A stretch of DNA of 63,095 bases, from NCBI GenBank assembly GCA_947625905.1, contig CANQQJ010000018.1, forward strand, positions 1 through 63,095, read 5' to 3'. The notes under the pieces are model-generated. The model had not been told where the DNA came from. It did no database searches and saw only the letters and a list, made by a program, of their open reading frames with translations. Made by a program: the position numbers and the translations under genes. How positions within the stretch are numbered: position 1 is the stretch's first letter; each line of letters starts with the position of its first letter. Shown piece by piece: positions 8,930 through 15,576 of the stretch. The DNA comes from an uncultured Clostridia bacterium (lineage in GTDB: Bacteria; Bacillota; Clostridia; Monoglobales; Monoglobaceae).

Positions 8930-8958
8930 ATCTTAACATTTTTACCGCGCAATGTCAA
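8930..8958 (-). promoter_or_regulatory. sigma-A promoter of toroid-DUF4430-ecfT-ecfAAS operon
   Basis: TTGACA (complement of 8953-8958), a 17-base spacer and TAAGAT (complement of 8930-8935). The expected start leaves a leader of only about 20-25 bases, so unlike the SLH gene at 11623 this operon has no room for a riboswitch. Confidence 0.8.
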
Positions 8959-8977
8959 GTAGGGACTGGGGAACGTA

Positions 8978-9152
8978 GCTATTAGTGATTAGTGAATAGT
9001 AATTAGGCCTCCCCCTCAGTCAGCTTCGCTGACAGCTCCCCCTCCTAAAGGAAGGGGAGCCTAATTATTGCCTTCAATCCGAGGGGCGCCTAATACTTGC
9101 CTCCTCCCGGGAGGAGGTGGATTTTCGCCATCGGCGAAAAGACGGAGGTGGG
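8978..9152. repeat. dispersed intergenic repeat cluster, copy 2
   Basis: Three parts. An ATTAGTGATTAGTGAATAGT string is at 8981-9000. A palindromic element at 9009-9062 contains CAGTCAGC/GCTGACAGC and a second stem CTCCCC...GGGGAG. A second element at 9099-9152 has CCTCCTCCCGGGAGGAGG, a middle hairpin TTTTCGCCatcGGCGAAAA and GACGGAGGTGGG. The last has a sister at 52331-52380 with a different but still complementary hairpin. Confidence 0.75.
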
Positions 9153-9168
9153 AACGTAAAAATTCTGG

Positions 9169-10278
9169 TTATTTGGTTATTTCCGTTTTTTCGCCTGAGG
9201 GCTCGTCGTATTGGAAGTATCTGTCGGATTCGGCGTGCTCGGTGAAGAACAGCCGACCGCCGCGGCTCAGGAAATTATATGCGTACTGCGAGCCCTGCTC
9301 CAGCTCCGCCAGACGCGACTCATTTGAGCCGCTTATGCGTGCGCTGTATATCGCGCGGTCCGCCTGATAATATATTCTCCCGTCTATCACATCAAAGCGG
9401 TTGCTCATGCACAAAAACGCGTAGAGGTCAATATTCCCTTTTCCGTCCTTCGGCGAGCGGTACAGTCTGTAGCTTTGGGTCGCGTCGTCAAACGCCGAAA
9501 AAAACACGTAGTTTTTGTCGATCACTATGCTGTCGGTGGGAACAGAAAAGCTCAGTATCTGCGTTTGATCGTCTCCGTCATAGTCCATTCTGAAAAGCTC
9601 CGTTCCGCTGACCGAGCTTTCGATGTTGTCGTAATATATATGGTCTTTGTCGTAGCCGAATATGACATATTCGCCCTCGATCGCCTTTTTGGTCTCTCCG
9701 GTGCCGATGTCGTATCTGTATATCCCGTTGTTGAGGCCGCCGTCCGCCTCGGTGTAGTAGGCCGAGTATATACCGCCGTTCACATAGGCCGGAGAGCCGA
9801 TCGGCGACACGAACTCGGTTATTGAGACGTCGTTGTTGCCGTCGGTCCCGCAGCGGCGCAGTTCGGGCGCGTACTCCTCGTCGCCCTCGGTAACGTAATA
9901 CACGTCCTCGCCCAGGATCGCGAACAGCTCGGAATCGATCGGGATTATCTCGGCGCCTTCAATGGCCATCCTGCGCGACACCGACTCGGAGGTGTACAAG
10001 ACGCCGTCCTTCTCGGCGATATAGGTGAAGGGGACTACCTCGTCCTCAGCCGGCGAAGTATCAGTTCCGAGATCACTTCCTTCGCTATCAGTATCGGCGG
10101 GCTCAGCGCTATCCTCGATATCCGCAGCAATCTCTTGATTTTCTTTTTCACTTTCGGTTCCTCCTCCCGCGCCTCGGGAAATAATTATCCCGTTTCTGTA
10201 GCCGTAGACGCCGAGGCAGGTCAGAGCCGCGGCGAAAATCAGCGCCAGCGCCAGAATAATAGCATACGATCGTTTCAT
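9169..10278 (-). CDS. membrane-anchored DUF5050 beta-propeller-like protein
   Basis: A 369-residue protein with one N-terminal membrane helix (about residues 4-26, MKRSYAIILALALIF) and an acidic Asp/Glu/Ser spacer to about residue 85. The extracellular part has repeating units of the type DxIYYxxxxxxxLyRxDxDG, as in DUF5050 and TolB-like propellers. Examples are DHIYYDNIESSVSGTELFRM and GRIYYQADRAIYSARISG. The role is unknown; the fold suggests a surface binding or sensing module. The start at 10278 has GGAGTG upstream; the longer frame would overlap gtrA. It lies 4 bases after gtrA and shares its promoter. Confidence 0.6.
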   Translation of the reverse strand: MKRSYAIILALALIFAAALTCLGVYGYRNGIIISRGAGGGTESEKENQEIAADIEDSAEPADTDSEGSDLGTDTSPAEDEVVPFTYIAEKDGVLYTSESVSRRMAIEGAEIIPIDSELFAILGEDVYYVTEGDEEYAPELRRCGTDGNNDVSITEFVSPIGSPAYVNGGIYSAYYTEADGGLNNGIYRYDIGTGETKKAIEGEYVIFGYDKDHIYYDNIESSVSGTELFRMDYDGDDQTQILSFSVPTDSIVIDKNYVFFSAFDDATQSYRLYRSPKDGKGNIDLYAFLCMSNRFDVIDGRIYYQADRAIYSARISGSNESRLAELEQGSQYAYNFLSRGGRLFFTEHAESDRYFQYDEPSGEKTEITK

Positions 10279-10282
10279 AATA

Positions 10283-10747
10283 TCACTCCGATTTTTTCTT
10301 GAAAATCCACAGCTTGCTGAACACGTAGTTAAGCACCACGATAACAAACTGGGCGATTATGTTCATAATAAGCTCAGGGTAGTGCAGTCCGTTTACCGTT
10401 ACCGACATAAATATCATCTCAAATACGAGGGTCGAGAGACGCGCGGCGAAAAACTGCACCATTTCTTTGAATATCGCCGCCGCGCCGCGGACCTTGCTTT
10501 TGAACACAAAAATTCGATTCGTTACATAGGCGAACAATATCGCGACGATGTTTTTAAAAATCAGACAGCCGTTTTGAAGCGCCAGGTTATTGGCGAGCCT
10601 CAGGTTATCATTGCCCGCCTCGGCCGCTATCCTGTCAAAAACGAAAACCAGCAGCGCGTACAGACCCACCGACACGACAGTCGTCAGCACGCCGAAAACC
10701 AAGTACAAAATAATTTCCTCATATTTTTTGTAAAGTTTCTTGATCAT
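10283..10747 (-). CDS. GtrA-family membrane protein
   Basis: A 154-residue protein with four hydrophobic segments, charged N-terminus and central basic loop (ATNRIFVFKSK-type, here VTNRIFVFKSKVRG). This matches the GtrA/DPMS family. Members help move undecaprenyl-linked sugars across the membrane or associate with cell-surface polysaccharide enzymes. AAGGAG lies before the ATG. It is first of a two-gene unit with the DUF5050 protein, which hints at envelope glycan decoration; the glycan is unknown. Confidence 0.8.
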   Translation of the reverse strand: MIKKLYKKYEEIILYLVFGVLTTVVSVGLYALLVFVFDRIAAEAGNDNLRLANNLALQNGCLIFKNIVAILFAYVTNRIFVFKSKVRGAAAIFKEMVQFFAARLSTLVFEMIFMSVTVNGLHYPELIMNIIAQFVIVVLNYVFSKLWIFKKKSE

Positions 10748-10776
10748 AACAATCTCCTTGTTTAAATATCACAAAC

Positions 10777-10805
10777 ATCATAATACAGTATCAATTTTTT
10801 GTCAA
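10777..10805 (-). promoter_or_regulatory. promoter of gtrA-DUF5050 unit
   Basis: TTGACA (complement of 10800-10805), a 17-base spacer and TATGAT (complement of 10777-10782). It is divergent from the DtxR-type gene promoter about 50 bases away. Confidence 0.8.
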
Positions 10806-10850
10806 TGTGTTTCGGACAATTTTAAAAATTATTTAATATAAACTCGGCAC

Positions 10851-10879
10851 TTGACAGTTTTTTGCCGTTATGATAAAAT
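10851..10879 (+). promoter_or_regulatory. promoter of DtxR-type regulator
   Basis: TTGACA at 10851-10856, a 17-base spacer and TAAAAT at 10874-10879, followed after a short leader by a GGGGTG ribosome site and the ATG at 10916. Confidence 0.8.
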
Positions 10880-10915
10880 TTTATTATTAAGATAACTCGG
10901 TTGGGGTGCATAAAG

Positions 10916-11296
10916 ATGAAGATAATGGAATCGGCGGAAAACTATCTTGAAACAATATTGATACTGAAAAACAAAAGCGGCAGCGTCCGCTCTATTGATA
11001 TTGTGGCTGAGACAGGATTCACCAAGCCGAGCATCAGCCGCGCCGTGAAGCATCTGCGCGAGAACGGATACATAACCGTCGGCGAGCACGGCCATATTGA
11101 TCTGACCGATTCCGGAAGAGAGATCGCCGAAAAGATCTACGAGCGCCACAGACTGCTAAGCAAATATCTTATGAAGATCGGCGTTTCGGAAGAGACCGCG
11201 CTGGACGACGCGTGCCGTATCGAACATGTTATCAGCGAGGAAAGCTTTTCGCGCCTCAAGGAATTTGTCAAAAAATATGAAGGATCGGTCTCATAG
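10916..11296 (+). CDS. DtxR-family metal-dependent transcriptional regulator
   Basis: A 126-residue cytoplasmic repressor. The N-terminal winged helix-turn-helix covers about residues 5-62 (TGFTKPSISRAVKHLRENGY). The dimerisation and metal domain covers about 65-126. The string DACRIEHVIS carries Cys, Glu and His at positions equivalent to DtxR Cys102, Glu105 and His106, which points to the iron-type branch rather than MntR. The residue equivalent to DtxR Met10 is Asn (SAENYLETI). The C-terminal SH3-like domain of full-length DtxR is absent. It lies just upstream of the cobalamin riboswitch gene, but a regulatory link is not shown. The ATG at 10916 is chosen over a TTG at 10901. Confidence 0.85.
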   Translation: MKIMESAENYLETILILKNKSGSVRSIDIVAETGFTKPSISRAVKHLRENGYITVGEHGHIDLTDSGREIAEKIYERHRLLSKYLMKIGVSEETALDDACRIEHVISEESFSRLKEFVKKYEGSVS

Positions 11297-11332
11297 CTCA
11301 GAGCAAAGCTTTTGGAACCGAGATAAATTGAA

Positions 11333-11338
11333 TATGAT
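11333..11338 (+). promoter_or_regulatory. probable -10 box for the riboswitch transcript
   Basis: TATGAT at 11333-11338, with only a weak TTTTGG 17 bases upstream. The predicted start (about 11345) coincides with the first bases of the cobalamin aptamer. Confidence 0.4.
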
Positions 11339-11344
11339 TAAACG

Positions 11345-11510
11345 GTGCGGGCGCCGAGGCGCCCGATAATAGGGAATGCGGGTGAAAATCCCGAGCAGTC
11401 CTGCTGCCGTGATGGGGAGCGCAGCGGCAACGCGCCACTGATTTTATATCGGGAAGACGCCGCGGCGCGATGAATCTTAGCCGGAAGACCTGCCTTTAAT
11501 CAGCCTATTA
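11345..11510 (+). ncRNA. cobalamin (AdoCbl) riboswitch aptamer
   Basis: The conserved core is easily read. AATAGGGAA is at 11368-11376, then GGGTGAAAATCCCGAGCAG at 11380-11398 and GTCCTGCTGCCGTGATGGG to 11416. GCGCCACTG is at 11432-11440 and CGGGAAG at 11450-11456. The B12 box AGCCGGAAGACCTGCC is at 11479-11494. The P1-proximal stem GGGCGCC/GGCGCCC is at about 11349-11364. It controls the SLH/toroid/DUF4430 gene at 11623. Riboswitches of this class normally lower expression when cobalamin is abundant. Confidence 0.95.
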
Positions 11511-11540
11511 TAATTCACAGGGTCTTGAATTGGGCAATCG

Positions 11541-11603
11541 CACCGAGCCGTTTTTCGGTCCGCGGTGTTTTTGTGCCTGCGCCCTGCGCGGGTATTTTTT
11601 TAT
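11541..11603 (+). terminator. riboswitch expression platform: tandem terminator hairpins
   Basis: CACCG (11541-11545) pairs with CGGTG (11563-11567) around an inner CCG/CGG, followed by five T. A second hairpin (CCTGCGC...GCGCGGG, about 11577-11593) is followed by seven T. Both lie between the B12 box and the ribosome site at 11611, as expected for transcription attenuation. Confidence 0.7.
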
Positions 11604-11622
11604 AATTAAAGGAGGACTTTTT

Positions 11623-14526
11623 ATGACACCAAAGAAAACGACAACAAAACTCGCCGCCGTCCTGCTGGCGGTCATCATGGCAATGCAGATATTTTGCCTC
11701 GGCGCCGCCGCTGCGGACGAGAGCGGAGCAAAGACGATCACCGTTATGATCTCGGACGAGGCCGTGATCATGCCCCCGACCGAGATCTCGGTCAGCCCCG
11801 ACGAGGCGGCGAAGTACGGATATCCCGACGACCCGACGACGGTGAGCGTTTTTGACGCGATGACCGCCGCACACAAGTATCTTTTGGGCGGAGACTTCAC
11901 GGCAGACACCGCGAAAAATTACCTGAACATCACCGAATCGGGATTTGTGGACCTGATACTCGGCGACAACCGAGCGTCGGGCTTTCTCACGGACGGCATA
12001 CAGCCGAATGACGGCGTGCTGAACCCGCTTTACGGCTCATACGGCGCGTACACGGCGGACAAGGCATACCTAAACGGCGGAGAGACCATTGACATATTCT
12101 TCTATCAGGACCAAGATTTCTACAGCGATTATTACTCAGTCTTTGACAGGTCGGAAATAACCGCCGCTCCCGGAGAGAAAATAACCCTTAGTCTCAGCGG
12201 CTATATGACATTTTATGGCGCGTACCCCGCGGACATGATCGAGGAATCCACCGAGCCGCTGGCGGACATCGCGATTCTCAGCGGAACCGACGAAAACAAC
12301 CTGAGCGCAAGCGGCATAACGACGGACGAGAACGGCGCGTTCTCGATCGGTTTCGACGAGCCGGGCACATATTATATTTCGGCCGAAAGCGCCTCGGACG
12401 GTTTCACGTATTTTATACCGCCTTGGTGCCGCGTCACCGTTGCGGATAACCGGGCTACGGCCGAGCCTTCGGAAACGCCCTCGGCAGCTCCGTCGGCCGA
12501 ACCCTCGAAAGCGCCATCCGAGGATATCGAGACTAAGGACAGAATTCCAATACTGCTTGAAAACATTTCAAGATCATACGCGGACACGAGCGACCCGTGG
12601 GCGCTGTTTGACATGGCGCGCGGCGGATATGAAAAAACTCTAACTGACAAGGCCGCCTCGCTCCAAAAGCTGACCGATGAGGCGTATTCCGCCGACACTA
12701 TAGGCGCGGTCTCCAAATACGGTCTGGCTATAGGCGCCCTCGGCGGAAATCTCAAAAAGCTCACCACATCGGACGGCGGACAATTTGACCTGATCGACAA
12801 ACTCTCGTCCTTTGAGACCTCGGATATATCCTATATAACCGACGCGGTTTTCGCTATGACGGTCTACGACTCGGGAAATTACGCCGTCGGCGGCAATCTG
12901 ACGCGCGAGGCTCTGCTTGACTACATACTCACGAGCCGAAACAGCGACGGCATCTGGGGGTACGAGTGGGGCGGACAGAGCTTTCCCGATTATGACTCGA
13001 CCGCCATGGCGCTGAACGCTCTGGCGAAATACTATAGCGCAAGCTCCGCCAAAGCCGCGGGGCTGGACGAGGAAACCTACGGCCAAATCAAGTCTGCCGT
13101 TTCGGATATAATCAATATCCTGTCCGCGGCCCAGAGCGAAAGCGGCACGTTCTACAGCTCGAACACCGACGCAATGGCAGTGATCGGTCTTGCCGCCGTC
13201 GGGATCGACCCGTCAAGCGATGCGCGCTTTGTTAAAGGCGGCAGCGCGATAGACGGTCTGACGGGCTACGCACTAGGCGACAACAGCGGATTCGGATTTT
13301 CGGACAATTCCGAATTCAACGCTCTCGCCACCGAGCAGAGCTTCCGCGCCCTGATCGCGTACAGCGCGTTTAAAAACGGCGGCAATAAGCCGTTCAATAT
13401 TTATACCGACAAAATAACCGCTCCGAGCGGCTCGGGCGGCGGTTCGAGCTCGGGCGGAGGATCGGGCTCCGGCGGCTTTGACTCGGGCAAGATAACGGTT
13501 TATGTCACGCTGAAGGGCGACACCGTTCACGGCAGCGGAAAGCACAGCGGCGGCTATCCCACATGGATCGCCGAGACGGCGACGACCGTATCAAAGGGCG
13601 GCAAGGCCTCGGACGCGGTCAAGGCGGCGCTTTCGGCGAAAGGCTACACCGCCGACGGCATCGACAGCGGATATATAAGATCGGTCACCGCGCCGGACGG
13701 CGTGAAATTGAGCGAATTTGACAACGGCAAAAACAGCGGCTGGCTGTACACCGTGAACGGCGTTTCGCCTTCGGTGGGCATCAGCTCTTACACCGTAAAG
13801 GACGGCGACCGCGTCGTGCTGTATTACAGCGACGACTACACCAAGGAAAGCGGATCGAGCGGCGGTTGGTCGGGCGGCGGCTCATTCGAAGGCTCATCAA
13901 CGCAGAGCACCGCTGCGCCGACTCCGACGCAAGCGCCGATTGAAACTCCTTCTTCCGCTCCTTCCTCCTCCGATTTCGCGGAGAAAAGCGGCTTTACGGA
14001 TGTGTCCGCCGAGCATTGGGCTTATGACTATATAATGAAACTCAGCGCCGGCGGAATTTTGAGCGGCTATCCCGACGGCAGCTTTATGCCGGACGGAAAT
14101 ATCACACGCGCCGAGCTGACAGCAGTCCTCTGCCGCGCGTTCGGCAACGGCACTGCCGCCGAATATCAAAACGGTTTGTTCTCGGATGTAAGCGCCGATG
14201 ACTGGCACTCGGGCTATATCGCGTGGGCGAGCAGCGTGGGATTCGTGAACGGATATCCCGACGGCAGCTTCCTTCCCGACAGTGACATCACGCGCGAGGA
14301 CATCTGCGTGATACTTGCGAGGATATGCGCCGTCCTTGGAAAAGACGGAGGCGCGCGGCCCGGCGAGCCTTTCGCCGACCAAAACGAGATATCCGACTAC
14401 GCGGCAGACGGCGTTCTAAAAATGCGGTGTATGGGAATAGTCGGCGGCAAGGAAAACAATATGTTTGAGCCTAAAGCCCCGGCGACCCGCGCCGAGGCCG
14501 CCAAAATGATATGCGGACTGCTGTAG
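11623..14526 (+). CDS. SLH-anchored intrinsic-factor-like protein (DUF4430 + alpha/alpha toroid + DUF4430 + SLH)
   Basis: A 967-residue cell-surface protein. The signal peptide covers residues 1-35 (AMQIFCLGAAAADE). About 40-185 resembles a degenerate DUF4430 domain (VSVFDAMTAAHKY), and about 190-275 a beta-sandwich. A Pro/Ser linker follows. About 315-600 forms an alpha/alpha toroid with turns SRNSDGIWGYEWGG, DYDSTAMALNAL, NTDAMAVIGLAAVG and ATEQSFRALIAY. A Gly/Ser linker leads to a clear DUF4430 domain at about 623-740 (GKNSGWLYTVNGVSPSVG), then a Pro/Thr linker and three SLH repeats from 790 (GYPDGSFMPDGNITRAE). Toroid plus DUF4430 is the architecture of intrinsic factor and transcobalamin. 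With the cobalamin riboswitch upstream, I infer wall-anchored corrinoid capture. The ATG at 11623 follows GGAGGA; the longer frame would run through the riboswitch terminators. Confidence 0.85.
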   Translation: MTPKKTTTKLAAVLLAVIMAMQIFCLGAAAADESGAKTITVMISDEAVIMPPTEISVSPDEAAKYGYPDDPTTVSVFDAMTAAHKYLLGGDFTADTAKNYLNITESGFVDLILGDNRASGFLTDGIQPNDGVLNPLYGSYGAYTADKAYLNGGETIDIFFYQDQDFYSDYYSVFDRSEITAAPGEKITLSLSGYMTFYGAYPADMIEESTEPLADIAILSGTDENNLSASGITTDENGAFSIGFDEPGTYYISAESASDGFTYFIPPWCRVTVADNRATAEPSETPSAAPSAEPSKAPSEDIETKDRIPILLENISRSYADTSDPWALFDMARGGYEKTLTDKAASLQKLTDEAYSADTIGAVSKYGLAIGALGGNLKKLTTSDGGQFDLIDKLSSFETSDISYITDAVFAMTVYDSGNYAVGGNLTREALLDYILTSRNSDGIWGYEWGGQSFPDYDSTAMALNALAKYYSASSAKAAGLDEETYGQIKSAVSDIINILSAAQSESGTFYSSNTDAMAVIGLAAVGIDPSSDARFVKGGSAIDGLTGYALGDNSGFGFSDNSEFNALATEQSFRALIAYSAFKNGGNKPFNIYTDKITAPSGSGGGSSSGGGSGSGGFDSGKITVYVTLKGDTVHGSGKHSGGYPTWIAETATTVSKGGKASDAVKAALSAKGYTADGIDSGYIRSVTAPDGVKLSEFDNGKNSGWLYTVNGVSPSVGISSYTVKDGDRVVLYYSDDYTKESGSSGGWSGGGSFEGSSTQSTAAPTPTQAPIETPSSAPSSSDFAEKSGFTDVSAEHWAYDYIMKLSAGGILSGYPDGSFMPDGNITRAELTAVLCRAFGNGTAAEYQNGLFSDVSADDWHSGYIAWASSVGFVNGYPDGSFLPDSDITREDICVILARICAVLGKDGGARPGEPFADQNEISDYAADGVLKMRCMGIVGGKENNMFEPKAPATRAEAAKMICGLL

Positions 14527-14538
14527 ATGCGCAACACA

Positions 14539-14572
14539 AAAGCTCCCGAATTTTATCTCGGGAGCTTTTTTA
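14539..14572 (+). terminator. intrinsic terminator of the SLH/toroid gene
   Basis: Stem AAGCTCCCGA / TCGGGAGCTT with an AT loop and a run of T, 12 bases after the stop codon. Confidence 0.85.
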
Positions 14573-14584
14573 TTGACTTAAATT

Positions 14585-15379
14585 TTAATCTCCGTATATT
14601 CCGGCTCGGTCGTTCACAACGAAATATCTGAGGTCCTCCTCGGTGAGCCTGAGCCGTCCGTAAGCGTCGCCTTTTATATAGCCCTTGTTGACCAGCTTGG
14701 TCACCGTGGGCACCGCCCAGTCGGGCATATTGGCGTCGATATAATCATAATACACCGTTGTGTCGGCCGCGGTATTCGCCGCAACCTGCTGAACGGGTAT
14801 TTTGTATTCGGTCGGCTTTGTGGCGGTGGGCCTCTGGTACTCGGCTATGCTCATGCCGTTTATCCAGATATTTACCGCCTTGTTCTCGCTGACATAGTAC
14901 ATAGTCGCGCCCAAAGCGGTCAGGTCGCCCACATAAATGAAGGTGTATCCCGCAATGCCGGAAAAGCCCTGGACCTGATACTCATAGTCGTTTATGTAAA
15001 CCTTGACGTCGGATGCGTACACGTCGCACTGCTTGGTGCCCAGCTGGCTGTCCTTGGGCAGATAGACCGGGATCGGGTTGGGGTATGTATTCGAGTTCCT
15101 GAATATGCGCAGAGTGCGGTTCACGCTGTCCCACAGCACGTCAAATCCGTATTTGTTCAGATCCTCGACCGCCACCATAGGGTAACCGTTGACGATCCAC
15201 GAGGGGATGGCGTAATGATTAATGTATGTGACAATATCCGTATACTGCGCCTGACCCACATACTCGCCGGGTTTTTGTATGGCTTTGTAGTCGGCCGAAA
15301 CCGGAACCGCAAACAGCGAAACCAGCAAAACGGCGGCTATACAAACCGAAATAAGTCTTTTGGATACAATCTTTTTCAT
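14585..15379 (-). CDS. secreted copper-amine-oxidase-N-like domain protein
   Basis: A 264-residue exported protein with a signal peptide ending near PVSADYK. The body has the alternating beta pattern of the copper amine oxidase N-terminal-like (stalk) domain common in clostridial surface proteins: GYPMVAVEDLNKYGFDVLWD, NRTLRIF and YIYVGDLTALGATMYY-like strings. The C-terminal about 45 residues (DANMPDWAVPTVTKLVNKGY) resemble a single degenerate SLH-like helix pair. No catalytic residues are recognised. The ATG at 15379 gives a 9-base gap to AGGAG; the ATG three codons earlier touches that site, so it is rejected. The function is unknown, probably structural. Confidence 0.65.
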   Translation of the reverse strand: MKKIVSKRLISVCIAAVLLVSLFAVPVSADYKAIQKPGEYVGQAQYTDIVTYINHYAIPSWIVNGYPMVAVEDLNKYGFDVLWDSVNRTLRIFRNSNTYPNPIPVYLPKDSQLGTKQCDVYASDVKVYINDYEYQVQGFSGIAGYTFIYVGDLTALGATMYYVSENKAVNIWINGMSIAEYQRPTATKPTEYKIPVQQVAANTAADTTVYYDYIDANMPDWAVPTVTKLVNKGYIKGDAYGRLRLTEEDLRYFVVNDRAGIYGD

Positions 15380-15519
15380 ATAACGCATCTCCTTTCACAG
15401 TTTTATATGCAAAGACGTATCGCCTTTTATCCGCGTTTTATGTCTCTATATTATTAGACGACATTTTTTCAAAAAAGTTGCATTTGTTTTTCAATTTGTT
15501 TAAATATTATACATAGTAT

Positions 15520-15547
15520 ATTATATCAAATATTTTAAAAAATGCAA
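15520..15547 (-). promoter_or_regulatory. promoter of the stalk-domain protein gene
   Basis: TTGCAT (complement of 15542-15547), a 16-base spacer and TATAAT (complement of 15520-15525), leaving a leader of about 130 bases before the ATG at 15379. Confidence 0.6.
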
Positions 15548-15576
15548 GTGTTTTTTTAAATCTTTTATAATTATCT

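Noticed and set aside
8978..9152. Riboswitch for the ECF operon
   Set aside because: The hairpins belong to dispersed repeats, lie upstream of the predicted promoter, and have no B12 box.
11530..11622. Upstream extension of the SLH/toroid frame (TTG at 11530)
   Set aside because: It would be translated through the riboswitch terminators, while a strong ribosome site and signal peptide start at 11623.
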